Of a stretch of DNA of 64,000 nucleotides, positions 42,976 through 51,510 are shown piece after piece. A program made the position numbers and the translations under genes. Source of the stretch: Burkholderiaceae bacterium (GTDB lineage: Bacteria; Pseudomonadota; Gammaproteobacteria; Burkholderiales; Burkholderiaceae_C); contig JAHCKM010000005.1 in the NCBI GenBank assembly GCA_026125795.1, forward strand, positions 372,001 to 436,000. Direction: 5' to 3'. The number at the start of each line of letters is the position of its first letter. The stretch's first letter is position 1. The notes beneath the pieces are model-generated. The model was not told the DNA's origin and did no database searches. It saw only the letters and a program-made list of their open reading frames with translations.

Positions 42976-44264
42976 GTCACCGCCTCCAGCAGCCCGGCCT
43001 CGCGCGCCGCATCGGCGGCTTGTGCCACCAGCGAGAACTCGATGTTCGCTCGCCGTGCGATCGATAGCAGGTCACGGGTGCCGTCGGACTGGTTGAGCAC
43101 CCACAGCAGCGCATGTTCGAACTGGCTGGGGTTGCGCCCCGAAGCGTTCCGGTACAACCCGCGCGGTCCGAGCCGGGGCTCGCACTTGGGCAACAGGTTG
43201 CGGTAGCGGCGATTGCGTTCGAGAACTGCGCAGATGCGCTCGCACAGTCGCAGCGAAGCACCGAGCGAATGTGCAGTCACGAACTCGAGGTCGTCCGCCG
43301 AGCTGTGGTACTCGGCATAACGCCCGTTGGGCGTGCGCGTCAGTCGGCCGACCGGCAGATCGAACCCGGGCGAACAGAACTGACGCTCGTCGTAGCCGTA
43401 TGGGGCGAAGTCCTCGGTCGACCCGGCCTGGCCCAGCACGAACTCGACGACGCGGTCAACCTCCGCATTGCCGCGCCGGCTGCGCTTGTACACGAAGGGA
43501 CCCCGATCGCCGAGCGAAGCCAGCACGAGCCCGTGGCGGATCCGATGGACTCGCGACTCGTTGAGCGCCAACCAGGTGATCGAGCCGATGGTGGTCGGCG
43601 CGAAAACGAAGCGGTAGGTGAGCGAGCGCGTGCGCTCGGCGAGTGAGCGGGCCAGGTGCGCGGCGACGGCGATCGCCGACAGATTGTCGTTGGCCAGCGA
43701 GGGATGGCACACGTGGGTCCATACGAGGACTTCGTCGCTCGACTCCCCCTCCAGCACGACCTCGCCCAGGCTCATCGAACCGGGCGCCAGCGTGGAATCG
43801 ATGCAGACCTCGTATTGGCCTTCGCGAAGAGACTGCAGCGCCTCGTGCGTCAGGCAGAAGCCCCAGGTCTCGCGGTAGTAGCTGGTGCGGTACGGAATCC
43901 ATCTCGGATGTTCCGGCAGGGTGAACAGGTGCGGGCGCAGTTCTTCGAGCGACATGCGGGCTCGCACCGGCATCGAATAGCTCACCAGATGAAGGTTGTG
44001 GCGCTGGAGATCCACCACCCGCTCGCCGGCGGCGTTCTTGATCCAGGCGTCGCGCACGTTCCACTCTTGCGGGACTTCCCAGTCGAACACCTTGGTGCCC
44101 GAGGGCACCTCGAGTCGCTGCAGCGGCACGAGCTGCTCGATGGCATCGAGCGTCTTGCGTGTGCCTGCGCCCGTGATGCTGCGGCACAGCGGGAAGAGCT
44201 CGCGTACGAAGGCATGCAATCGCGCGCCGATGTCGCCTTCCGACGCGCCGGCGTCGACAGCCAT
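42972..44264 (-). CDS. DUF4910 family protein (aminopeptidase-like fold)
   Basis: A 430-residue protein. FPLCRSITGAGTRKTLDAIE near the start and VLVWTHVCHPSLANDNLSAI near residue 190 are the signature blocks of DUF4910, which has an M28-like zinc peptidase fold with a winged-helix tail. The HPSLANDN motif supplies metal ligands. Members often sit in sugar-biosynthesis and glycosylation loci; the reaction is not established. The start codon overlaps the methyltransferase stop by one base, and its own stop overlaps the epimerase start. Confidence 0.83.
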   Translation of the reverse strand: MAVDAGASEGDIGARLHAFVRELFPLCRSITGAGTRKTLDAIEQLVPLQRLEVPSGTKVFDWEVPQEWNVRDAWIKNAAGERVVDLQRHNLHLVSYSMPVRARMSLEELRPHLFTLPEHPRWIPYRTSYYRETWGFCLTHEALQSLREGQYEVCIDSTLAPGSMSLGEVVLEGESSDEVLVWTHVCHPSLANDNLSAIAVAAHLARSLAERTRSLTYRFVFAPTTIGSITWLALNESRVHRIRHGLVLASLGDRGPFVYKRSRRGNAEVDRVVEFVLGQAGSTEDFAPYGYDERQFCSPGFDLPVGRLTRTPNGRYAEYHSSADDLEFVTAHSLGASLRLCERICAVLERNRRYRNLLPKCEPRLGPRGLYRNASGRNPSQFEHALLWVLNQSDGTRDLLSIARRANIEFSLVAQAADAAREAGLLEAVT

Positions 44265-45562
44265 CACGCGATGACCTGCACGGTCGGAATCGGCACGACA
44301 AACTTGCCGCCCCAACTGCGGATGATGCTCATCTGGTCGATGATCTCGTCTTTCAGGTTCCAGGGCAGCAGGAACAGATAGTCGGGGCGCGTCTCGCGGA
44401 TTCTGTCGGGCGCATGGATCGGAATGCGCGTGCCGGGTAGGAAGTTGCCTTGCTTGTGCGGGCTGCGGTCGACCGTGTAGTCGATCAAATCGGTGCGAAT
44501 GCCGCAATAGTTGAGCAAGGTGTTGCCCTTGCCGGGCGCGCCGTAGGCCGCGATCTGCTTGCCGCGCCGCTTGGCGGCGATTAGGAACTCCAGAATGGCC
44601 CGCTTGGACTCCTTCACGCGTTCGCCGAAATCACGGTAGTAGCCAAGATCGAAATGACCGGCCCGCTGTTCGCGCTCGCGCATCGCGGCCACGCGCGGGT
44701 TTATCGCCTTGGAGGCGTCGCCGCCATGGCACGCGTAGATACGGATCGAGCCGCCGTGCGTGGAAATGTCGTCCACGTCGAACATCGTCATGCCGTGATG
44801 CTCGAACACCTTCTCGACGGTCGTGAACGACAAGTACGAGAAGTGCTCGTGGTAGATCGTGTCCCAGTAGTTGCGCCCAATCAGATGCAACAATTGCGGA
44901 AACTCCATCGTCACGATACCTTCCGGCGCGAGAAGTGTCTTAATGCCGCCCACGAAATCGTTGATGTCCGGCACGTGCGCCAGCACGTTGTTGCCGAGGA
45001 TCAGGTTCGCCGGGCCGTGCGATTCGCGCACTCGTGCCGCGCAGTCACGACCGAAGAACTCGACCAGACTCGGGATGCCCTTGGCGATGGCGATCTCGGC
45101 GGTGTTCTCGGTCGGCTCGATGCCGAGTACGGGCACGCCGGCGCGCTTGAAGTACTGCAGCAGGTAGCCATCGTTGCTGGCGATCTCGACCACACGGCTG
45201 CCGGACCCGAGCCCAAAGCGCGGCGTCATCATCTGCACATACGCTTCGGCATGGCGAAGCCAGGTGTCGGAGAAGCCGGAGAAGTAGCCGTATTCGGCGT
45301 CGAAGATCTCCTCGCGTGCCACGTAGGCGGGCAACTGCACCAGAAAGCACGCATCGCACACGTATACGTGTAGTGGATAGATCGACTCGGCGTGGTCGAA
45401 GCGCGCCGGCGTCACGTGTCGCTGGCAAAGCGGACTGGTGCCGAGATCCACGAACGTGTGGCGCAGCCTGGCGCCGCAGAACCGGCAGGCGTAGCCGTGC
45501 GCGGGTGTCGCGCAGGCTCCGGGGGAGTTCGCGGCTTGCATGTCGGTCTTGGCTGCGGTCAC
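44264..45562 (-). CDS. NovU/TylC3-like sugar C-methyltransferase
   Basis: A 432-residue three-domain enzyme. The N-terminal zinc region has ACRFCG and later VYVCDACFLVQLPAY. The SAM domain has RVVEIASNDGYLLQYFK (about residues 127-143). The active-site region is YHEHFSYLSF, and a C-terminal Rossmann-like domain starts at QIAAYGAPGKGNTLLNYC. This is the layout of C-methyltransferases that add a branch methyl to 4-keto-deoxysugars. GTG 45562 is used; ATG 45541 is an alternative. It heads the operon 45562 to 40731. Confidence 0.87.
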   Translation of the reverse strand: MTAAKTDMQAANSPGACATPAHGYACRFCGARLRHTFVDLGTSPLCQRHVTPARFDHAESIYPLHVYVCDACFLVQLPAYVAREEIFDAEYGYFSGFSDTWLRHAEAYVQMMTPRFGLGSGSRVVEIASNDGYLLQYFKRAGVPVLGIEPTENTAEIAIAKGIPSLVEFFGRDCAARVRESHGPANLILGNNVLAHVPDINDFVGGIKTLLAPEGIVTMEFPQLLHLIGRNYWDTIYHEHFSYLSFTTVEKVFEHHGMTMFDVDDISTHGGSIRIYACHGGDASKAINPRVAAMREREQRAGHFDLGYYRDFGERVKESKRAILEFLIAAKRRGKQIAAYGAPGKGNTLLNYCGIRTDLIDYTVDRSPHKQGNFLPGTRIPIHAPDRIRETRPDYLFLLPWNLKDEIIDQMSIIRSWGGKFVVPIPTVQVIA

Positions 45563-45810
45563 CGATGGATCCGGGGTCGGAAGGGCAGAACTTTTATCAC
45601 AACGTCGCTGGCGACAGGTCGTCTTCGGCGTGCAAATCGCTTACGCGGCGCCGTTGCGCTGCGTGAACGTCGACTGCTTCACAGGTGTTCGCATCAGCGA
45701 GCCGTGGACATGCCCCGCGTTTCGATGCCGGCGCGTACAAGTTGATGGCCGCGCAGATCCTGCGGGGTAGCATCGTGGCTTTGCGTGTGCGCTGGCGGGC
45801 GGGGTTGCTA
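45563..45810. promoter_or_regulatory. Divergent intergenic region with small dyad
   Basis: These 248 bases lie between the divergent C-methyltransferase and quinoprotein genes. A dyad GTCGC-TG-GCGAC sits at 45604-45615. On the minus strand GTGATAAAAG, just inside it, could serve as a -10 for the sugar operon. No convincing -35 was seen, so this is a candidate only. Confidence 0.35.
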
Positions 45811-47961
45811 ATGCGTTCGAAACTGCTGTCTTGGCGTGGGCTGGCGGTGGGCGTCGCCGTGCTGATCGGTGGCATGGCCGCACTCGCTGCGGCGGTGCCC
45901 GACGTGCGATGGCGCCTCGATGTCATCGGCCTGAAGCTCGGCGGACACCTGCCGGAGGTGCCTGCACTCGACCTGGCACGGTGGCTGATGCCCGGCAGCC
46001 CGGTCTATCTGGGCCAACTCAACACCCACTCGACCACGGCCGAGTCCGGCATCCTCAACGTGTTCACCGATGACGCCGCCTACGCCAAGCGCGGCGAAGA
46101 GCACTATCGCCGCGTATGTGCCGCCTGCCACGGCCTCGAAGGTGGCGGTGGGTCGGCACCGAGCCTGCAGGCCTTCATCGAGCGCGCATCCGACTGGGCG
46201 TTCTTTTCGACCGCGAAGTGGGGCCGCAAAGACACCGCCATGGCTCCCCAGCCGTTAAGCGAGCGGGAGATCTGGGAGGTGCACTCCTATCTGAGCGTGA
46301 AGGGCCGCGCCTGGGCCCGCGAGGCGGCGCGCAAGAGGGCCAGTGTGGCGCCGAAGATCGATGTGCCGTTCACCCGGTTGCTCAATGCCGCCGAGCATCC
46401 CGAGGACTGGCTCATGTATTCGGGCGATCTGCTGGCCCATCGACACAGTCGTCTCGACCAGATCAATCGCCACAACGTGCACAACCTGCGCGTGGCCTGG
46501 GCGGCGCAATTGCGGCCGGCGACGAAGCCCCTCGCAGCGACGCCGCTGGTGGTCAACGGCATCATGTTCGTAACCGAGGCGCCCGACGGTGTGGTGGCGC
46601 TCGATGCGCGCAACGGGCGCGAGTTGTGGCGCTTCACGCGCGCGATCGATGCGTCGAAGCTGCCAGTGTGCTGCGGCGCGTTCAACCGGGGCGTCGCGGT
46701 GCTCGGCTCGCGTGTCTTCGTTGCCACGCTCGATGCCTGGCTCATTGCGCTCGATGCGGCCACCGGCAGGCGCCTGTGGGAGGTGCAGGTAGCGGACTAT
46801 CGCGCCGGCTATTCGATGACCACGGCGCCGTTGGTGCTCGACGGTCAGGTCGTTGTCGGCGTGGCCGGTGGTGAAACCGGCATCCGCGGCTTCCTGGCCG
46901 CGTTCTCGGTGGCCGACGGCAAGCGCTTGTGGCAGTTCGACACCGTGCCAGGCCCCGGCCAGCCAGGGCACGACACCTGGGCCGGCGACTCCTGGAAAAC
47001 CGGCGGCGCTTCAACCTGGAGCCTCGGCGCCTACGACCCGAAACTCGACATCCTCTACTGGTCAACCGGAAACCCGTGGCCGCCTTTCGACAACCGCAGC
47101 CGCCAGGGCGACAACCTCTACTCAAACTCCATCATCGCGTTGGCGCCCAAGACCGGCAAGCTGTTGTGGCACTTCCAGTTGACGCCGGCTGACGTGCACG
47201 ACTGGGATGCCACGCAGCAGCTCATCCTTGCCGACATCACTTGGCAGGGAGAAAAGATCCCGGCAGCTCTGATGGCGAGCCGCAATGCCTTTTACTACGC
47301 GCTCGATCGCCGCACCGGGAAGTTCCTCTACGGTCGGCCGTTCGTCAAACAGACATGGGCCAAAGGGCTCGATGCGAAAGGGCATCCAATCCGCGAGCCG
47401 GACACCCTGCCCACCGAAGACGGCAACCTCGTGTACCCGTGGTTGCACGGCGGCACCAACTGGTGGCCGCCGTCGTACGACGCCAAGCGCCACCTGCACT
47501 TCGTGCCGACGGTCGATGCGGCGACGCTGTACTTCCGCGTGGACCAGAAGCTCAAGCCCGGCACGATGACGATGCGCGGCACGACCCTTCTGGCCACCAA
47601 CCGCCCGGCGGTCATGGCGGTGAAGGCGTTGGATCCGGATACCGGCGCCGAGCGGTGGGCGACGCGGCTGGACCAAGGGGACTTCCACCAATACGCGCGC
47701 ATCACGGGTCTGTTGTCCACCGACGGCGGTCTCGTCTTCGCCGGCTTCATGGAGCGGCTGAGCATCCTCGACGCCGACAACGGCAAGGAGCTGTGGACGT
47801 TTCGCCCGGGGGCTCTCGTCAATGCGGGCCCGGCGGCCTACGCGATCGACGGCGTGCAGTACTTCGCGATCATTGCCGGCAACGTGCTCTACGCGTTCTC
47901 GTTGCCACCGCACGAGGCTCCGGCTGCGGCGAGCGCCGCGGCGCCGCCGGCCGGCCGCTGA
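45811..47961 (+). CDS. Cytochrome c - PQQ-dependent dehydrogenase fusion (quinohaemoprotein)
   Basis: A 716-residue protein from ATG 45811, chosen because a signal-anchor follows (GLAVGVAVLIGGMAALAAAV); in-frame starts at 45685 and 45745 are possible. An N-terminal cytochrome c domain has CAACHG (about residues 103-108) and a possible axial Met near 144. The eight-bladed PQQ propeller begins near residue 195: the vicinal Cys pair PVCCGAF (about 287-288), WSTGNPWPPF, ADVHDWDATQ and LWTFRPGALV. Known quinohaemoproteins oxidise alcohols or sugars in the periplasm, but their cytochrome domain is usually C-terminal. A role in oxidising an EPS component is inference. Confidence 0.85.
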   Translation: MRSKLLSWRGLAVGVAVLIGGMAALAAAVPDVRWRLDVIGLKLGGHLPEVPALDLARWLMPGSPVYLGQLNTHSTTAESGILNVFTDDAAYAKRGEEHYRRVCAACHGLEGGGGSAPSLQAFIERASDWAFFSTAKWGRKDTAMAPQPLSEREIWEVHSYLSVKGRAWAREAARKRASVAPKIDVPFTRLLNAAEHPEDWLMYSGDLLAHRHSRLDQINRHNVHNLRVAWAAQLRPATKPLAATPLVVNGIMFVTEAPDGVVALDARNGRELWRFTRAIDASKLPVCCGAFNRGVAVLGSRVFVATLDAWLIALDAATGRRLWEVQVADYRAGYSMTTAPLVLDGQVVVGVAGGETGIRGFLAAFSVADGKRLWQFDTVPGPGQPGHDTWAGDSWKTGGASTWSLGAYDPKLDILYWSTGNPWPPFDNRSRQGDNLYSNSIIALAPKTGKLLWHFQLTPADVHDWDATQQLILADITWQGEKIPAALMASRNAFYYALDRRTGKFLYGRPFVKQTWAKGLDAKGHPIREPDTLPTEDGNLVYPWLHGGTNWWPPSYDAKRHLHFVPTVDAATLYFRVDQKLKPGTMTMRGTTLLATNRPAVMAVKALDPDTGAERWATRLDQGDFHQYARITGLLSTDGGLVFAGFMERLSILDADNGKELWTFRPGALVNAGPAAYAIDGVQYFAIIAGNVLYAFSLPPHEAPAAASAAAPPAGR

Positions 47962-47971
47962 GAGTTCGCGT

Positions 47972-49468
47972 CTATAGCGGAACCTTGTAGACGAAGGTCG
48001 GTCCGGTGGTCGACTCGGTGTAGACCAGCGCGGCGTTGCCGTCTCCCATGTCGTCTATCATCCTGACCTTGGTGAACGTACCCTGCGTCACGCCCTCCAT
48101 CTGCGTCGGGGGTGTGCCGGCGCCGCGCAGGTATTGCGGGCCCAGCGTCTCCCAACTCCACGCACCGGCTGGGTTGTAGGCGCGATTGGTGGTCACCGGA
48201 ATGCGCAGCCGCCGCATGGCGCCGCCGAGGAAGAACGGTTCGGCGAGCAAGACGGACTGGGAGGGCGCGTGGTAACAGGCTGACATCACGCGGTTGGGCA
48301 TGGAATTGACGCCGACTCGGTCGCGGTTGCCATACTCGGGCAAACTCCAGCGCCCACTGGGGTCCCAATTGAAGCCATCGTTGGGCAGGACCACGCGCAC
48401 GAATCGCTGCGCATCGTCATCGAGCCGCTTGACGTAGATTTCGTTGCGCGTGCAGATCCCCACGATCAGCAGGCGCACATCCGGATCGTGTGCCACGACC
48501 ATGAACGCCCCGGGGAACCATGACCAGTTCGACGACTGCGTGAAATACGCCCCCTTGTACGTGGGGTTCGTGCGGGTCAGGCCATACATGTTGTTCGTGA
48601 GCGTAGGCGGGCACGACCAGATGTCTCCGGTCACCGGGTCCAGTGCGCTCACGCAAAAGTGCCAGCCTGAAGCATCAGCACCCTGCGGGAGGCCGGCGAA
48701 TCGCCCATGGTCCACCCGCCAGGGGTTCACGGCGGCGTTGTAGGTCGGCGGGGTCGAGCCGGGGATGGCATCGGCAAGCACCTGCCGCGCCTCGTTGCGA
48801 TCGAACGAAACGGTCTGCAGAACCGTGCCGCCATCGCCGCTGGTCACCGAGTTCTGCATCGGGAACCAGATGCGCCCGGCGCCGGCACCGACCTCGACAT
48901 AGTGCGGGTAGCCCGCGGTGTGCATCGCGCGGCTGCGGCCGTCTCCGAAGACCGCAGCTGCGATCGAGGTCTGATAGTTCGCCGAGATGTTCCAGTTGTC
49001 GGCCAGACCGTCGCCGTTGCCGTCCATCCATCGCCATGGCAGTCCAACGCCGGGCGGAGACAGGTGCGGGTTCGGATGAGGCGTCGGCCCGGCGGATACC
49101 GCAGGGTAGAGGGGATCTCCGAGCGGAGTGGGCTCGCACAGCCGAACCCATGCGGGCTGCTCCTCGGACAGGCGCAAGCCATAACACTCGTTGCCGGCAT
49201 AGTCGGCGTGGCCACCGCTCGCGCACAGCAGATACTCGCGCCGCGCTTGATCGACGCACGCCCCGGTCCATGCCGTGGCAAGGCTCGCATGGTTGGACAG
49301 GAGACTGGGAAAGCCTGCTGCAGCGGCCGGCTTGCGCGAATCGAGCGTTCGGCCCTCTCCCGCAGCGATGGTGGTCCACGCACCCGGCGCCAGGTTGCGC
49401 CACCATGCCGGCACCGCGCCGGCCGGCGCGATGCGCACGCCGAACGGCGCGGATGCAGAACGGGTCAT
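47972..49468 (-). CDS. Kelch/galactose-oxidase-like beta-propeller, paralogue of 18785-20287
   Basis: A 498-residue protein with blade-like repeats. CASGGHADYAGNECYGLRL and PAWVRLCEP align with NGGHGDYYGNE and PAWVEWF of the lipoprotein at 18785. VSALDPVTGDIWSCPPTL and MVVAHDPDVRLLIVG are further blades. ATG 49468 has a good GGAAGGAAGAGG site a few bases upstream. No signal peptide or lipobox is visible, which contrasts with its paralogue. It is convergent with the quinoprotein gene, ten bases apart. Function unknown. Confidence 0.7.
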   Translation of the reverse strand: MTRSASAPFGVRIAPAGAVPAWWRNLAPGAWTTIAAGEGRTLDSRKPAAAAGFPSLLSNHASLATAWTGACVDQARREYLLCASGGHADYAGNECYGLRLSEEQPAWVRLCEPTPLGDPLYPAVSAGPTPHPNPHLSPPGVGLPWRWMDGNGDGLADNWNISANYQTSIAAAVFGDGRSRAMHTAGYPHYVEVGAGAGRIWFPMQNSVTSGDGGTVLQTVSFDRNEARQVLADAIPGSTPPTYNAAVNPWRVDHGRFAGLPQGADASGWHFCVSALDPVTGDIWSCPPTLTNNMYGLTRTNPTYKGAYFTQSSNWSWFPGAFMVVAHDPDVRLLIVGICTRNEIYVKRLDDDAQRFVRVVLPNDGFNWDPSGRWSLPEYGNRDRVGVNSMPNRVMSACYHAPSQSVLLAEPFFLGGAMRRLRIPVTTNRAYNPAGAWSWETLGPQYLRGAGTPPTQMEGVTQGTFTKVRMIDDMGDGNAALVYTESTTGPTFVYKVPL

Positions 49469-49691
49469 GGCCTCTTCCTTCCAACTTGTGAGCTGCACCG
49501 GGTGCCGAACGCCGACCCCGCGCGCCTGCTGCGAACAATCATGATACGGTCAAGCCACCGCCATGCGGACCGCGCCTACATTGGTGCGCGAGCGAGTGAA
49601 AGAAGTGCAAGCCGACGTCATGTTCGGTAGGGCACGTCATCCGTCGGTCGGGATTGCGACTACCATCGGCGTCGAATCGAGGGTATCGAGT
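49469..49691. other. Divergent gap between beta-propeller and small lipoprotein genes
   Basis: These 223 bases contain the ribosome site of the minus-strand gene at one end and GAGGGTATCGAGT before the plus-strand ATG at the other. A short in-frame extension of the lipoprotein reads back to 49563 but has no signal-like features. No clear promoter boxes or dyads were seen. Confidence 0.35.
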
Positions 49692-50129
49692 ATGGCCGAC
49701 AGGGCACCATCGAAGTCGCTCACGCGCCGCGCCGTATTGGCGGCTGGCACTTTCGCCGTCATGGGCTGCAGTGGCGGCGGCGACGGAGTTGACGTTCCAG
49801 AGAGCGGTGCAGGCGACTCGACATCGGGCTCCGGAGGCGGCGGCACCGGTGGTGGCACTGGGGGCGGCAACGGCGGAGGTGGGGATGACAACGGGTCACC
49901 CGTCTGGTCGACCGTGCCGACGGTCACGTTCACGGTAGGCGTTCCTGCGGTGTTCTCTATCGCTGCATTCGTCACGGAGCCGGATGGCGACCCGCTCACG
50001 ATCACCCACAGCGGATCGCTGCCGAATGGCGTCACCTTCGATGCGGCCAACAAGCGTTTCGTCTACGACGGCTCTGGGGTGGCGCAGTCGACCGGTGGTC
50101 ACGTGCTTACCGCGGACGATCTCCAGTAA
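49692..50129 (+). CDS. Small twin-arginine-type lipoprotein with Gly-rich linker and Ig-like domain
   Basis: A 145-residue protein. LTRRAVLAAGTFAVMGC is a twin-arginine-like signal with lipobox. A Gly/Ser/Asp-rich linker (GTGGGTGGGNGGGGDDNG) follows. The C-terminal part PAVFSIAAFVTEPDGDPLTI and SLPNGVTFDAANKRFVYDG matches the putative-Ig/cadherin-like repeat found in surface proteins. One domain only, shorter than usual, so it may be a remnant. ATG 49692 is chosen because it leads directly into the signal. Its end overlaps the convergent membrane-protein gene by 23 bases. Confidence 0.62.
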   Translation: MADRAPSKSLTRRAVLAAGTFAVMGCSGGGDGVDVPESGAGDSTSGSGGGGTGGGTGGGNGGGGDDNGSPVWSTVPTVTFTVGVPAVFSIAAFVTEPDGDPLTITHSGSLPNGVTFDAANKRFVYDGSGVAQSTGGHVLTADDLQ

Positions 50130-51426
50130 CACCCGAGCTCGGTTCGCAGCCGCCGGCAAGTGTCGGTTCCTGGATCTTCCGGAGCCATACCTCGCGCCAG
50201 AAGAAGAGATCGTGCTGCGCGCTGAAGCCGAGCGTCTCGCCCGCATAGTCAACGCCTTTGAGAAGGATGCAGGGCGTCTTCATCTGCAGCATCTGGCCGT
50301 GCACGTCATCGATGATGCGCTCGACACGCGCGAGGACCGTGTGCGTCGAGCCGCAGAACTTGAGCTGATCGCCGTCGAACCACAGGCCGCGGTGCTTGTT
50401 CCTTTCGTTGAGCGTGCCAGCGATCTCGATGGCGCTGCGGACATGCACGGAGTCGCCGGGCTCGAGCGGGGTCGGCTCGATCAAAGCGGCGGGCTGTGGG
50501 TACCTCGGCAGCGCCGGCCATCCCGTACCGCCGCGGATCGCCTGGGCCCAGTTGAACAGGCGCGTGGCCATCGCAACGATCCAGGTGCGCAGCGTCACGT
50601 TGCCCGCGACCAGTGGCCGGATGTCCTTGCCGAGCTCATGTGGACGCATCGGCGTGCTGGCTGCATGCAGATGGGTGAACTGACAGTGGAAGCGCTCCCG
50701 CATATGGCCCTCGTGCGGCTGCATGCCGCGCGAAGCCAGCACGCAGCCGCTCGAGGTCGAGGTCGGCCGCAGCGCGAGCTCACCGGGGCGGCGCAACCAC
50801 TCGGTGCGCCACATCAGGTAGCAGCGGGCCTGGCAATGACCATGGTCGTCGCCGTCGCAACGCAGATCGGACAGCAGCACGCAGCCTCGCAAACGGCGCA
50901 TCACGCGCGTGCGGCCGTAGTCGAGGATCTTGTCCACCGAACGAAAGACTTGGGCCTTTTGGCCGCAGTACCGAACCATCTCGGCCTGGAAAGGCATGCC
51001 GCCGAGACATCCGTTCTCGTCGAGCGTCTCGAGGATCTCCGGCAAGCTGCGCACTTCGACCGCGTCGCCGACCAGAAAGTCGTGCCCGAGCAGCATGCGC
51101 GCTGCCAAGCGCCTCGCTGCGCCGGCGCGGAAGCCCTCCGCCCGGGTCAAAGCCTCGGCGCTGCGAGATGCATTCGCCTCGCGGTAGAGATCGGGTGCGC
51201 CGCTGTGCGCCCGGCGGTGGCGCGCAAGCACGATGCCGCCGCTGCTCACGATGGCAAGACACACTAAGGCCGCGCCGATGAGCATGGCGGCCAGCCAGTG
51301 CACGAGGGGCAGTTTCGACCATGCGATCAGCATGGCGCCCGAGGTAGTCAGGAAGGCTGCCGCGATGGCAGCCGAAGCAATCGTCTTCAGGTAGCTGGCG
51401 CGATCCATCGAGGCGGGGTCATTCAT
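50107..51426 (-). CDS. Membrane protein with internal repeat and Cys-rich motif, unknown function
   Basis: A 439-residue protein that I cannot name. Two transmembrane segments lie at about residues 14-36 and 42-68. Two related blocks follow, about 120-212 and 324-417. Block 1 has VEVRSLPEILETLDENG, MVRYCG and LRCDGDDHGHCQARC...WRTEWLRR; block 2 has VHVRSAIEIAGTLNERN, LKFCG and FFWREVWLRK. Cysteines of the CDG..CQARC motif are absent from block 2. Between them lies FHCQFTHLHAAS. I recall unnamed soluble proteins with this layout in other bacteria. ATG 51424-51426 is assumed; ATG at 51475-51477 is possible. Confidence 0.65.
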   Translation of the reverse strand: MNDPASMDRASYLKTIASAAIAAAFLTTSGAMLIAWSKLPLVHWLAAMLIGAALVCLAIVSSGGIVLARHRRAHSGAPDLYREANASRSAEALTRAEGFRAGAARRLAARMLLGHDFLVGDAVEVRSLPEILETLDENGCLGGMPFQAEMVRYCGQKAQVFRSVDKILDYGRTRVMRRLRGCVLLSDLRCDGDDHGHCQARCYLMWRTEWLRRPGELALRPTSTSSGCVLASRGMQPHEGHMRERFHCQFTHLHAASTPMRPHELGKDIRPLVAGNVTLRTWIVAMATRLFNWAQAIRGGTGWPALPRYPQPAALIEPTPLEPGDSVHVRSAIEIAGTLNERNKHRGLWFDGDQLKFCGSTHTVLARVERIIDDVHGQMLQMKTPCILLKGVDYAGETLGFSAQHDLFFWREVWLRKIQEPTLAGGCEPSSGVTGDRPR

Positions 51427-51510
51427 CGCAGCGGCGGCACCCGGATTGTCGAAGTTACGCGGGGAGGGTCGCGGCATTCGGTAGCGGTCGTGCCAAGCGG
51501 GCGCGACGAT

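Noticed and set aside
33783-50129. PEP-CTERM sorting signals on the lipoproteins
   Set aside because: The C-termini end in globular sequence without a Pro-Glu-Pro motif, hydrophobic segment and basic tail.
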